Shown here in pieces: positions 15,420 through 24,153 of a stretch of DNA of 25,238 bases. Both the position numbers and the translations under genes were made by a program. Positions within the stretch are counted from its first letter, which is position 1, and each line of letters begins with the position of its first letter. The DNA comes from a bacterium (GTDB taxonomy: Bacteria > Electryoneota > RPQS01), in assembly GCA_018814465.1 (NCBI GenBank), contig JAHIZR010000478.1, positions 1 through 25,238 of the forward strand. Reading direction: 5' to 3'. The notes under the pieces were generated by a model. The model worked only from the letters and a program-made list of their open reading frames with translations, did not search any database and was not told the origin of the DNA.

Positions 15420-16293
15420 GATTCTGTACCTGCTCCCGCAGCCGTTCGATCTCCTCGCGAATCCGCACACAGAGGTGAGAAATCTCAATGCTGGATGTTT
15501 TAGAGCTGATGGTGTTGGCTTCCCGGTTCATTTCCTGCAGCAGAAAACCGAGCCGCTTGCCGACTTGCCCGGTCGGGTGATCGAGGGTTTTATTAAAAGC
15601 GCCGATGTGCCCCTCAAGCCGAACGCATTCTTCCGTGATATCGAGGCGGTCCGCGATCAGCGCCAGCTCCATTTCCAGCCGATACTCGTCGAAGGCTTCC
15701 GGCTTGGTCATGCGTTTCACTCGCTCCTTTAGCTTGTCAAACGCTCTGGTGGGCAGTCCAGCTTGTAGTTTGATCACCTCACCAAGTGTGGTCTGAATCT
15801 CGGCAGTCCGGCTCAGCATGTCATGCATGAGATTCTTGCCTTCGGTGGCGCGCATGCGGCTGAGATCAACCGTCGCGGCTTCCGTCGCTTCACGGCAGAG
15901 CTGCAATTGAAGCTCGGTGATCTCCGGGCTGTCGGTGGGAGTAACCACATCCGGAAAATACAGCAAATGACTCAAGTTCACCCGCTCATTCAGCCCGAGT
16001 TCCTGAGACAACTTCGATAAATCGTCCGCGATCCGCTTCGCAGCCTCGGCATCGATCCGCGATCCGGTGAAGAGCTCACCGCTGCGGTGTTCGGAGAGGA
16101 TTAGAGAAACCTTGCCGCGCTCGATGTTTTTCCGGCAAAGTTCTCGCATCTCGGACTCAAAATTCAGGAGACCGCGGGGAGCGCGCAACCCGAAATCAAA
16201 GAAGCGGTTATTGAGTGTGCGCAACTCAGCGGTGATGGTAATGCCATCGCGGGATGCTTCCCCCCGACCGAAGCCGGTCATCGATTGGATCAT
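15412..16293 (-). CDS. yicC: YicC-family endoribonuclease
   Basis: 293 residues, normal length. YicC proteins are RNases implicated in mRNA and small-RNA turnover in E. coli and B. subtilis. The conserved N-terminus MIQSMTGFGRGE is intact. The C-terminal DUF1732-type region carries TEECVRLEGHI near 225-235 and GKRLGFLLQEMNREANT near 249-265, followed by IEISHLCVRIREEIERLREQ. The ATG at 16293 gives the family N-terminus. It is the first gene of the yicC-gmk-rpoZ-coaBC run, a conserved order in many bacteria. The 51 bases upstream, up to the stop of the barrel gene, show no clear promoter or terminator to me. Confidence 0.94.
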   Translation of the reverse strand: MIQSMTGFGRGEASRDGITITAELRTLNNRFFDFGLRAPRGLLNFESEMRELCRKNIERGKVSLILSEHRSGELFTGSRIDAEAAKRIADDLSKLSQELGLNERVNLSHLLYFPDVVTPTDSPEITELQLQLCREATEAATVDLSRMRATEGKNLMHDMLSRTAEIQTTLGEVIKLQAGLPTRAFDKLKERVKRMTKPEAFDEYRLEMELALIADRLDITEECVRLEGHIGAFNKTLDHPTGQVGKRLGFLLQEMNREANTISSKTSSIEISHLCVRIREEIERLREQVQNLE

Positions 16294-16344
16294 GAAGCGC
16301 TCTGTTTATTGCGGATAAGGAGACTCGACAGCCTGAAATGAAGA

Positions 16345-17325
16345 CTACCAAGCGACTCCGACGGAAACTCGATGGGTAAAGCCAAGATCCTCGTGATCCT
16401 GGAAAGCCGCATTTACGGAAAGACTGGAGATATTCAATCCCGCACCGGCGGTAAGGTATTCTCCCTGATAGCCGCCGCGCAGGGCAACCGTCTCTAAAAT
16501 GATATATTCCACACCGAGATGCGGATTGGCTGATAAAGGACCGGCTTCGAATTGTTCGGCTTCGCCGCGAGATTCGAAATGTCCTTCAAGATCAGCAACC
16601 AGCACGACTCTGGCGTTCACAGCGGGAAGGGCTTTCCCCCATGCCGTACCGATGGCGATTGAAGGAAGGATAGCTTCCGTGCGGCCCGTACTCCAAGCCA
16701 AAATACTGGTCGTGATATTGCGAGCCGCAAGTCCGAAATCGAGATCCTTGGCGAGAGTTCTGCCGACGCCGAGATCAACGCCTACTCCAAACGCGGTTTC
16801 TTCCGCCACGGATTTCGAGAGCAGTTTCGCCGTGGCACCGACCCGCCACCCGGAGGGTGTGGCGCGCCCGACTGAGGCCATGACGGCAAGCTCGTTATCG
16901 CCCGTTTTTTTATCCACGAGCACGCGGTTCTCATCACTCAACGGCTGGGACGGGTCAGCAAGTTTTGTCAAGGGAATATCACCGACCCGCGTATAGAGCA
17001 AGGTCAGCGAACCGGCCGAACCGTTCCGCATGGGCCGCGCAAGTGACAGATAATCATAGGTAAATAGATTATCGAACTGCGAAGCGTGCATGAATTCGAT
17101 ATGCTGCCGCGAAAGCCCTGCGAGTGCCGACGGATTATAATATCCCGCAGTGGCCGGTACCGGTCGCGCGACAGCCGCCGCACCCATCGCGAGCGCGCGC
17201 GCGCCAGCGCCTAATTCCAAGAATTCCCCAGCATAACGGCCAATCACAAACTCCCCGGCTTGAGTTTGAACGACTCCCGACAGCGCGATGAGTACTGCGA
17301 ATACTCGCAGTATGCTCTTAAACAT
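16345..17325 (-). CDS. PorV/PorQ-like outer-membrane beta-barrel protein
   Basis: 326 residues from the ATG at 17325. The signal peptide spans residues 1 to about 23 (MFKSILRVFAVLIALSG, ending QTQAG). The mature start, GEFLELGAGARALAMGAAAV followed by YYNPSALAGL, is the hallmark of the PorV/PorQ/UPF0164 barrel family. The body is amphipathic strands (LDFGLAARNITTSILAW, VALRGGYQGEYLTAGAGLNI) ending in an aromatic residue (VSVGVAW), as barrel proteins do. AGGAGG (17332-17337) lies six bases before this ATG; the adjacent ATG at 17328 is less well spaced, and a start at 17364 lies in the promoter. It has its own sigma70-like promoter. Its role is unknown; PorV-type proteins chaperone type IX cargo in Bacteroidota. 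Confidence 0.82.
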   Translation of the reverse strand: MFKSILRVFAVLIALSGVVQTQAGEFVIGRYAGEFLELGAGARALAMGAAAVARPVPATAGYYNPSALAGLSRQHIEFMHASQFDNLFTYDYLSLARPMRNGSAGSLTLLYTRVGDIPLTKLADPSQPLSDENRVLVDKKTGDNELAVMASVGRATPSGWRVGATAKLLSKSVAEETAFGVGVDLGVGRTLAKDLDFGLAARNITTSILAWSTGRTEAILPSIAIGTAWGKALPAVNARVVLVADLEGHFESRGEAEQFEAGPLSANPHLGVEYIILETVALRGGYQGEYLTAGAGLNISSLSVNAAFQDHEDLGFTHRVSVGVAW

Positions 17326-17351
17326 CATACTCCTCCTGTCGAGCCTACAAT

Positions 17352-17379
17352 AGTATAGTCTCATGAGTGAGGCTGTCCA
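17352..17379 (-). promoter_or_regulatory. Sigma70-like promoter of the PorV-like gene
   Basis: On the minus strand TGGACA (17379-17374) and TATACT (17357-17352) each match 5 of 6 consensus bases, with a 16-base spacer. A start site near 17345 would give a leader of about 20 bases ending in the AGGAGG ribosome site. This is the best promoter candidate in the window. Confidence 0.55.
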
Positions 17380-17532
17380 AAACTACAACTGCATGTCGAT
17401 GTAATGATGGAGAGCCATTGCGCATTACAAACTCAGCACAAGGATTTGGTCCTGCCCAGCGGCAGGATAAAGGCGTGTCTCCCAAATAGTTCTTCCTATG
17501 TCTTGTAAAAATAGGGAAAAGCTCAAGGAGAG
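17380..17532. other. Intergenic region between mutS and the PorV-like gene
   Basis: Together with the promoter and leader this is the longest non-coding stretch (17326-17532). It is AT-richer than the genes around it. It holds one perfect palindrome, CCTGCC-CAGC-GGCAGG (17451-17466), a 6-bp hairpin without a T-run on either side. A reading frame of 63 codons starts with TTG overlapping the mutS stop, but it has no recognisable protein character. I see no tRNA or other RNA. Confidence 0.5.
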
Positions 17533-20148
17533 TCAAGACTTTTTAGAGTCTGATGCTCTCTTCCTTTTATCAAGCAATTCCTTAATTTCAAATAACTTAT
17601 CTAAAGCCTGCCGTGGTGTCAACCGCTCTAAGTCAAGTTCGAGGAGGGCATCTGCTACCTTCTGAGTATCAGATTCAAATAGAGTTAGCTGTAGTTTTGG
17701 CGAAAAAACGCGGGGAACTTGCGTGTCTTTTTCGCCTTCATGGGGACGTTCCCACGTCGGTAATAATGCTCTTGCGCGCTCCACTACTGAAGGCGGCAAA
17801 CCTGCCAGCCTTGCAACTTCCACACCGTAAGAACGGTCGGTTTCTCCGCGCGTAATCTTATGTAAAAAAACAACTCTATCACCCCACTCTTCAACTTCAA
17901 TGCGCGAATTCGCAATGCGGGAGTATTCCGATGCCATGCGATTCAGTTCATGGTAATGAGTTGCAAACAGAGTCTTGGCGGCAACTTGCGGGTTTTCATG
18001 CAAGTACTCTGTGATCGCCCATGCCAGTGATAAGCCATCATAAGTTGAAGTCCCCCGACCAACTTCATCAAGAATCACCAACGACCGCTCCGTCGCATTG
18101 CGAAGAATATTCGAGACTTCCGTCATCTCAACTAAAAATGTGGACTCTCCGCCGGCAACATTATCGCCGGCGCCGATGCGAGTGAAGATCCTGTCAACCA
18201 AACCAATCGTCGCTGCTTTGGCCGGAATAAAAGAACCCATCTGGGCAAGGATCACAATCAACGCTACCTGACGAAGATATGTAGACTTACCGGCCATGTT
18301 CGGTCCGGTCAGAATCATGATCTGAAAATCATCCGTGCCGATCGTGAGATCATTCGGAACAAAGCCTTTGCCTGCCGGAAGTAATGATTCCACAACGGGA
18401 TGACGACCATCGATAAGCGAGATCACTTTCCCGAGATTCAATTCCGGTTTGACATAGTTATTCTCACGTGCGACCAGGGCAAGGCTATGGAACACATCAA
18501 GTTCAGCAAGCGCGCGAGCAACAGCAGTCAAAACTTCAGCCTGAGAGACAATCTCGGACCTGACCTGATTCCAAAGCTCCTGTTCAAGCTCAGTTATCTT
18601 CTCATTAGCCGTAAGAATCTTCTCTTCCCACTCTTTCAGGTCGGGCGTAACATAGCGCTCGGCGTTGGTGAGAGTCTGCTTGCGGATGTAATCATCCGGA
18701 ATCTTGTCCTTGTGAGTGTTGGTGATCTCAATATAATAACCGAAGACTTTGTTGTAGCCGATCTTAAGCGAAGGAATCCCGGTCCGATCACGCTCCGCTA
18801 TCTGATGCTGCTGAATCCAACCGCGGGCGTTGGTGCCGATACCGCGCAACTCATCCAATTCCGCGGAATAGCCGCGCCGGATATAACCGCCGTCGGCAAG
18901 CGTCGCGGGAGGTTCTTCGACCAAGGCCTGCTTGAGATGTTCGACCAACGCGGCTTGCGGCTGCAGACGCGCGAGCAAGTCATCCAAAGCACAACCATTG
19001 AAACGGCTGAAGAGTTTCTGAATCTGCGGCAGACGTTCCAAGACATACCGAAGCGCGATCGCATCACGCGGCAGCCCGCGATGAGTTGTCAGCTTGGCCA
19101 GCAATCGCTGCATATCGCCGCTGCCTTTCAGCACGTCCGAGAGAGTCGCATTCAGGGAAGCTTCACTAACGAGAAATTCAACCTTTGATTGCCGATTCCG
19201 AATCCGCTCGAGATCCGTCAACGGAGCAATCACCCAACGACGAAGCAGGCGCGCACCGGCAGCAGTGCGGGTCCGATCAAGGATGGAAATCAGCGTGCTT
19301 TGCGGATGATCGGAGAGCGATTCGACGATTTCAAGATTGCGGCGAGTTGATGGATCGAGAATCAACTCTTGATTGTTATTAAAGATTTGCAGGTCGGGCA
19401 GGAGATTCTCATTGGCGACCAGATTCGCCTTGAGATAGCTGACGAGCGCGCCCGCGGTGCCAACCGCCAGGTCCATTCCGCTCAGCCCGAATCCCTTCAG
19501 ATTGGCCACACCGTAATGACCGGTCAGTGTTTTCGTCGCCGCTTCGGAAGTGAAGTGCCATTGCGGCACGATGGTCAGCCGTTTAGCCGACTCTTTACCA
19601 AGCAGTTCGAGAATCCTTTCCCGTTGATCAACAGTGCAAAGCATCTCGGAGGGCTCCAGCGAAGAAAGCCGCGACGCGAGTTCTCCAAGCGGCAGGATGC
19701 CGGTGAAGAATTCCTGTGCAGTGACATCGGCATAAGCCAGGCCGGCCTGATCCTCGCCGACTAATACCGCCGCGAGATAGTTATTCCGGTTCTCTTCCAG
19801 CACCTTATCGGAAAAAGTCGTACCGGAAGAAACCACTTCCGTGACCGCCCGTTTGACGATTCCCTTCGCCTTCTTCGGATCCTCAATCTGATCACACACC
19901 GCAACCCGGAAACCCGCGCGCGTCATCTTCGCCACATAGTTTTCGAGCTGATGATGCGGAAATCCCGCGAGGGGGACTTCACTTTCCTTGCCGTTGTTGC
20001 GTTTCGTCAGCGTGATGCCCAGCACTTCCGCCCCGAGCTTCGCGTCCTCGTAGAACATCTCATAGAAATCCCCCATCCTGTAAAACAGGATCACGTCAGG
20101 ATACTGAGATTTAATCTCACGATATTGCTGAAGCATGGGGGTGGGCAT
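17533..20148 (-). CDS. mutS: DNA mismatch repair protein MutS
   Basis: 871 residues, full length. MutS recognises mismatches and recruits MutL. The mismatch-reading motif FYE is at residues 28-30 (GDFYEMFYEDA), so it is a true MutS1 rather than MutS2. Connector and lever domains cover about 125-560. The ATPase has Walker A GPNMAGKS at 615-622, Walker B LVILDEVGRG at 690-699 and FATHYHEL at 728-735. The C-terminal sliding-clamp motif QLTLF is at 820-824. The helical tail suggests an intact dimer/tetramer region. No strong ribosome site precedes the ATG; a second ATG four codons in is an alternative start. The 3' end of the gene is less GC-rich than its 5' half. It is separated from the upstream operon by a terminator. 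Confidence 0.97.
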   Translation of the reverse strand: MPTPMLQQYREIKSQYPDVILFYRMGDFYEMFYEDAKLGAEVLGITLTKRNNGKESEVPLAGFPHHQLENYVAKMTRAGFRVAVCDQIEDPKKAKGIVKRAVTEVVSSGTTFSDKVLEENRNNYLAAVLVGEDQAGLAYADVTAQEFFTGILPLGELASRLSSLEPSEMLCTVDQRERILELLGKESAKRLTIVPQWHFTSEAATKTLTGHYGVANLKGFGLSGMDLAVGTAGALVSYLKANLVANENLLPDLQIFNNNQELILDPSTRRNLEIVESLSDHPQSTLISILDRTRTAAGARLLRRWVIAPLTDLERIRNRQSKVEFLVSEASLNATLSDVLKGSGDMQRLLAKLTTHRGLPRDAIALRYVLERLPQIQKLFSRFNGCALDDLLARLQPQAALVEHLKQALVEEPPATLADGGYIRRGYSAELDELRGIGTNARGWIQQHQIAERDRTGIPSLKIGYNKVFGYYIEITNTHKDKIPDDYIRKQTLTNAERYVTPDLKEWEEKILTANEKITELEQELWNQVRSEIVSQAEVLTAVARALAELDVFHSLALVARENNYVKPELNLGKVISLIDGRHPVVESLLPAGKGFVPNDLTIGTDDFQIMILTGPNMAGKSTYLRQVALIVILAQMGSFIPAKAATIGLVDRIFTRIGAGDNVAGGESTFLVEMTEVSNILRNATERSLVILDEVGRGTSTYDGLSLAWAITEYLHENPQVAAKTLFATHYHELNRMASEYSRIANSRIEVEEWGDRVVFLHKITRGETDRSYGVEVARLAGLPPSVVERARALLPTWERPHEGEKDTQVPRVFSPKLQLTLFESDTQKVADALLELDLERLTPRQALDKLFEIKELLDKRKRASDSKKS

Positions 20149-20180
20149 ATAGAACCAATAAATTAGCTGCGCGGAGCTTG

Positions 20181-20218
20181 CGGAAGAAACGCCGCCAACG
20201 GCAAAGGAGGCGGCGCTT
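20181..20218 (-). terminator. Intrinsic terminator between the SPOR gene and mutS
   Basis: On the minus strand AAGCGCCGCC (20218-20209) pairs with GGCGGCGTTT (20196-20187), giving a 10-bp GC-rich stem with one G-U pair and a 12-base loop. TTTCTTCC follows. It lies about 24 bases after the SPOR-gene stop and should end the hisS-to-SPOR transcript. mutS must then start from a promoter within the next 30 or so bases or depend on read-through. Confidence 0.75.
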
Positions 20219-20241
20219 CGAATGTTTAGGAAAACCGAGTA

Positions 20242-21288
20242 TTACTTCGAGACCAATACGGCGGGAACACTGAACTCTGATTTCAGCTCTTTAGCGATTT
20301 GCCTGCCGGCGTCCGGTGTCTCATAACCGCCGACCCGAACCTGCATAAGAGTCCCGGATTCCGACTCGCGTGGAACCAGCACAACGGGATATCCGGCGGA
20401 GCGCAATGTCGCGGCCAGCCGCAGCGCATTGTCGTGATTGCCGAAGGCTCCCACCTGCACGAACCAGTCGCCGCTCTTCTTGGGGTACGCATCCGCATCA
20501 TGCGGAATCGTCTCAAGGGGCAGCGGCTTCACGCCGCGTTCTTTCTCCAGCAGAGCCAGCTCTTCGGCGGATTCCTCAGATGATTCCGTTTTTTGTTCAT
20601 CGGCGACAATCAATGACTGTTCGGGAGTGGAAGCGGCATGCTGGATCGCGGGCTCTTCTTTCGATTCATCTTGGTATTCTACCGTGATACCGGAGGAGGC
20701 CGGAGTCTCTTCGGTTTGTTTCTGAGCAGGCTTGTCAAGCGATTCAATTGAGGGCAGAGTGATGCCCGGCTTCTGAACGGACGAAAGCATCGTGCGCTGT
20801 TCCTGCGTCGGTTCGTGAGGCTGTTCCGCCATCTCAACAGCTGCGCTTTCATCGAATTCCGACTCCGTCTCAACTGCGGCGACAGGAGTTTCTTCCGCGC
20901 CGGCAATCGTTGTCTCCGGTTCCGGAATTATCTCTTCCCGCTCGAGTGACGATTCGGCAAACTGCTCCTCAGGCTCCGCGATCTCCTCTTCCGCCGCAAT
21001 CGAGATTCCGGCATCAAGAGCCAGCAGCAGGCGTTCCTGAGCCAGACTATCACAGTCCGTCCCCGGGAAGCTCGCGGAGACTTTACGGTAGAGAGCGCAG
21101 GCCGCCTGAGCATTCGGCTCGGTCATCGCCTCAAGCAAAACCGCATAACGAGCGCCGGCTGTGTTGTCCGCAATCAGCGATTGGGCTTCGGCAAACCGGC
21201 CCTCGTTCATGAGATCGAGAACCGTTTTTTGAACCGCTCCCGCGAACACGAGCGAGCAAAAAAGAATGATCGAAGCGAACCTAAACAC
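20242..21288 (-). CDS. SPOR-domain envelope protein with acidic linker
   Basis: 348 residues from the GTG at 21288. A signal-like hydrophobic stretch (FRFASIILFCSLVFAGA) opens the protein. A short helical region follows (about 20-85, LMNEGRFAEAQSLIADN, TPR-like), then a long Glu/Pro/Ser-rich linker (about 95-265). Residues 272-348 form a SPOR domain (DWFVQVGAFGNHDNALRLA ... LMQVRVGGYETPDAGRQIA), which in its family binds glycan strands stripped of peptides at division sites. A longer in-frame reading begins at 21441 but lies entirely inside lapB and lacks a signal. The GTG overlaps the lapB stop by 8 bases, fitting coupled translation. It may function in cell division or septal peptidoglycan; no specific partner is visible. 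Confidence 0.82.
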   Translation of the reverse strand: MFRFASIILFCSLVFAGAVQKTVLDLMNEGRFAEAQSLIADNTAGARYAVLLEAMTEPNAQAACALYRKVSASFPGTDCDSLAQERLLLALDAGISIAAEEEIAEPEEQFAESSLEREEIIPEPETTIAGAEETPVAAVETESEFDESAAVEMAEQPHEPTQEQRTMLSSVQKPGITLPSIESLDKPAQKQTEETPASSGITVEYQDESKEEPAIQHAASTPEQSLIVADEQKTESSEESAEELALLEKERGVKPLPLETIPHDADAYPKKSGDWFVQVGAFGNHDNALRLAATLRSAGYPVVLVPRESESGTLMQVRVGGYETPDAGRQIAKELKSEFSVPAVLVSK

Positions 21289-22423
21289 CGAACGTGTCCA
21301 GCTTACTGCATTTCGGACAGAGCCACAGCGGTTCACGGGAAATGTGTCCGCATGCCGAACAGGTGAATTCATAATGATCCTCCATAACCCGCGAGAGAAC
21401 TTCGCGGACCATTTCGATGACTTGTTCCACGTCATTAACATCAGCGAAAAGCTGAATCAAACGGCGACGCAGCCAGAGACTGTTTTGATTTTGCTCCAGT
21501 CCGCCGCGCAATACCGTAATCGCATCGCCCGCATCGCCGCGTTTCTCAAGGAAACGAGCCAGCGCCGTATAGGCATGCACATTCTGCGGGTGATCGCGGT
21601 TTACTTTGCGGTAAATCTGCTCGATCTCGGAAAAACGGCCTAACTCGAAGAGATGCGTCTCCAACCGTTCGAAAACGAGATAGGATTTATCGGAATTAAC
21701 TTCAAGCAAACGCTTCCAGATCTTGACCGCGTCTTCCGTGCGGTCTTCACGGACATAGGAATCTCCCCAGTAGAGATAGGGCGCGACAAAGGAAAAATCG
21801 TACTTGATTGCTTCACGGAACTGAATCCGGCCGTCACGCTCCTTACCCTCGCGGCACAGTCTTAAGCCCTCCATGGTCTTGAGCACGGCCAGCTTGCGAT
21901 TCGAGGCTGCAGTTCCGATCCCGTTCAGCTTTTGAGCTGTCTCGAAGGCCCCGTTCCAGTCGCCGCGCGAGGACAGAAGATTTGTCTTGATCTCGAGCGC
22001 CCACGTGTCTTTCTTGGTTTGCGAAAGAATATGGTTTACCGATTCCAGTGTTCGCGTCGGTTCTCCGGCCTTGATGTAGTCCTGCGCAAGCGCTCGATAG
22101 ACTTCGAGCTTCTGCTTGGCCGATAAATCCGCGCGGAGGGTCAGCGAACGATGGATCTTGATGGCGCGCGGCAAATCACCCGTATCGGCGTACAAAGTCC
22201 CGAGCCGGATATAAGCGTCGATGTTCGACGTGTCGCCCGCGACGGTTTCCTTGAGTTTTTGGATCGCGCGCATCGGGTCCGCTTCCAGAATCGCGTGCAG
22301 GCCTTCCGTATAGGGAGTAATGCGAGTCACAACGCCGCGGCCGCGGCGATCCATGTAATAGGCGACTCCTCCCGCCGCTCCCGCGATCAGCAAGAGAACC
22401 AACAACAAAGCGCCCAGCGTCAT
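21281..22423 (-). CDS. lapB: LapB (YciM)-like TPR protein with rubredoxin-type knuckle
   Basis: 380 residues, the E. coli LapB length. LapB is an inner-membrane TPR scaffold that, in E. coli, delivers LpxC to FtsH and so controls LPS synthesis. Residues 3-24 are a single N-terminal membrane helix. Residues about 40-340 are tandem TPRs. The C-terminal metal-binding knuckle is intact: C355-x2-C358 and C369-x2-C372 (FTCSACGH ... WLCPKCS), the family hallmark. It overlaps lapA by 4 bases (ATGA), matching the E. coli lapA-lapB pairing. The call implies regulated lipid A or LPS production in this organism, which is inference since lpx genes are not in the window. Confidence 0.93.
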   Translation of the reverse strand: MTLGALLLVLLLIAGAAGGVAYYMDRRGRGVVTRITPYTEGLHAILEADPMRAIQKLKETVAGDTSNIDAYIRLGTLYADTGDLPRAIKIHRSLTLRADLSAKQKLEVYRALAQDYIKAGEPTRTLESVNHILSQTKKDTWALEIKTNLLSSRGDWNGAFETAQKLNGIGTAASNRKLAVLKTMEGLRLCREGKERDGRIQFREAIKYDFSFVAPYLYWGDSYVREDRTEDAVKIWKRLLEVNSDKSYLVFERLETHLFELGRFSEIEQIYRKVNRDHPQNVHAYTALARFLEKRGDAGDAITVLRGGLEQNQNSLWLRRRLIQLFADVNDVEQVIEMVREVLSRVMEDHYEFTCSACGHISREPLWLCPKCSKLDTFGV

Positions 22424-22749
22424 GATTTCGACTCCTCTGTTCCGGTCCCGTCATCTTCGGCTTCGTCTTCAAGCGCGAAGTTGCGAAGCCGGTCGAGCTC
22501 CTCGCGAACGTCCCTGACCTCGCGCTTCATCGCGGAAATCTGCATTCGCAACTTAATTTGATTGAAGATTGCGACGATGGTCGCAATTAAGAATCCGATC
22601 GTCGCCGCGAGAAAGAGAGACAGCGAAAGCGGCATTTCCGGGTGTTTGTTCATCAGGTTAATCGTCACAACCTCGTTCGAGTTCTGAGCAAAAAACATCA
22701 CCATCACAAACACAATCAGCAACAAAATAATCCAGCGGAATATCCACAT
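22420..22749 (-). CDS. lapA: LapA-domain inner-membrane protein
   Basis: 109 residues. LapA pairs with LapB in LPS assembly control. The first hydrophobic segment (about 4-20) is followed by the LapA-type AQNSNEVVTINLM turn, then a second helix at about 43-63 and a charged coiled coil (about 66-93, QISAMKREVRDVREELDRLR). The C-terminus is acidic. This two-helix plus coiled-coil layout is the family norm. The ATG has GAGG about 10 bases upstream and lies 18 bases after the miaB stop, so it is probably in the same transcript. Confidence 0.88.
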   Translation of the reverse strand: MWIFRWIILLLIVFVMVMFFAQNSNEVVTINLMNKHPEMPLSLSLFLAATIGFLIATIVAIFNQIKLRMQISAMKREVRDVREELDRLRNFALEDEAEDDGTGTEESKS

Positions 22750-22767
22750 GGCTTGAGCCTCGTTTTG

Positions 22768-24153
22768 TTATTGGGAAAGCCGCTCGGCGTGAAAAGTAAA
22801 ACCGGTTAATGACTGCAAACGAACCGGAACCACATCTCCGAGTTTTTCGGAGGAACGCGGCAAGACCACCGGCCTGAAATCCGGAGTGCGCCCGCTCCAT
22901 TGCTTCTTATCTTTGGGAGACGTCCCTTCAATCAGGATCGTCGTCTCACGGTTTATCTGAGCTTCGTTCGATTCCTTCGAGATGCGCTGCTGCAGGTCGA
23001 TCAATCGTTCCAGCCGCGCAATCTTGACCGCTTCGGGGACATCGTCTTTCATCTTCGAAGCGCGAGTCAGCGGGCGCTCGGAATATTTGAACATGAACGC
23101 CGTGTCGAACCGCACCTGCTCCATCAGATCGAAGGTATCCTGAAACTCAGCGTCGGTTTCAGTCGGAAATCCCGTGATGACGTCCGTCGAAAGAGCGATA
23201 TCGGGCACCAGCTTGCGAGCGGAAGCGATAATCTCAAGATAACGCTCGCGGGTGTAGTGCCGATTCATCAATTCGAGAATGCGGTTATTCCCCGCCTGAA
23301 ACGGCAGATGCAGGTAAGGCATAATCCTTTCGTGCTCGCCCATCGCCTGCAGCAGCTTGTCGGAGATTTCGGTCGGGTGCGATGTCATATAGCGAACTCG
23401 TTCGATCCCCGGCAAATTCGCCACCGCCGTCATGCAGTCGGCAAAATCATGATCTTCGCTGCGATAGGAGTCGACATTCTGTCCCAGCAGCATGACATCC
23501 TTCACCCCCTGCGCGAGCAGTTGCTCGACTTCCCGCAGAATCGATACAAGCGGACGGGAACGCTCGCGGCCGCGTGTGCGCGGCACAACGCAGAAGGTGC
23601 AGAATTTATCACACCCCCGAATAATCGTCACGAATGCCGACACGCCGCCGCGATGCCTGGGAAGGATATCGTCGTAGAGCTCCTCGCGAACCAGTGTCGT
23701 CTCCAGCAGGCCGGGCGTGCCGGGCGGCGAGATAAACCGTTCCTCGAGCAGCAGCGGCAGTTTGCGATAAGCATCCGGTCCGATAATCAGGTCCACATAA
23801 GGATGCGATTTCAGAATCTCAGTGCGTTTAGCCTGCGCCACACAGCCTATGATGCCGATGATTTTATGCGGCGACTGCTTCTTCAGCGCCGAGAGATTGG
23901 CAAGCTGGCCTAAGGCGCGAACTTCCGCCGTCTCCCGAATCATGCAGGTATTGATGAGAACGATATCCGCGATGTCGGGTGAATCCGCAAAGGAATATCC
24001 GGCCTCCCCCAGCAAAGCTTCGATCGTCCGCGAATCCGAAACATTCATCTGGCAGCCATAGGTCTGAATAAAGACCGCGGGATTGTTGCCGGACTTCTGT
24101 CTTTGCTTCGCGGGAGCGTTTGGTTCAGTTTCAATCGTAACGAATTCGGACAC
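22768..24153 (-). CDS. miaB: tRNA-2-methylthio-N6-dimethylallyladenosine synthase MiaB
   Basis: 461 residues. MiaB is a radical-SAM enzyme that adds methylthio to isopentenyl-A37 of tRNAs reading UNN codons. The N-terminal cluster cysteines are C34 (YGCQMN), C70 (INTC) and C104 (IGC). The radical SAM CxxxCxxC is C181, C185, C188 (RGCDKFCTFC). A TRAM domain fills about residues 390-456. YGCQMN and TSHPTE support MiaB over the MtaB or RimO relatives. The start is a GTG at 24153, giving an N-terminal tail of about 24 residues before the fold; no clear ribosome site is visible. It follows a 100-base gap containing an inverted repeat. Confidence 0.94.
   Translation of the reverse strand: MSEFVTIETEPNAPAKQRQKSGNNPAVFIQTYGCQMNVSDSRTIEALLGEAGYSFADSPDIADIVLINTCMIRETAEVRALGQLANLSALKKQSPHKIIGIIGCVAQAKRTEILKSHPYVDLIIGPDAYRKLPLLLEERFISPPGTPGLLETTLVREELYDDILPRHRGGVSAFVTIIRGCDKFCTFCVVPRTRGRERSRPLVSILREVEQLLAQGVKDVMLLGQNVDSYRSEDHDFADCMTAVANLPGIERVRYMTSHPTEISDKLLQAMGEHERIMPYLHLPFQAGNNRILELMNRHYTRERYLEIIASARKLVPDIALSTDVITGFPTETDAEFQDTFDLMEQVRFDTAFMFKYSERPLTRASKMKDDVPEAVKIARLERLIDLQQRISKESNEAQINRETTILIEGTSPKDKKQWSGRTPDFRPVVLPRSSEKLGDVVPVRLQSLTGFTFHAERLSQ

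Noticed and set aside
17451..17466. CCTGCC-CAGC-GGCAGG hairpin as the mutS terminator
   Set aside because: The 6-bp stem is perfect, but no T-run follows on the minus strand.
17345..17536. 63-codon minus-strand frame starting TTG over the mutS stop (TTGA)
   Set aside because: The overlap mimics real junctions here, but the product has no fold-like pattern, no ribosome site is visible, and the frame runs through the promoter of the next gene.
22900..23913. Plus-strand open frame of 337 codons opposite miaB
   Set aside because: It lies wholly antisense to an unmistakable miaB. Its translation is Arg/His/Gln-rich without a domain, as expected of a shadow frame in GC-biased DNA.
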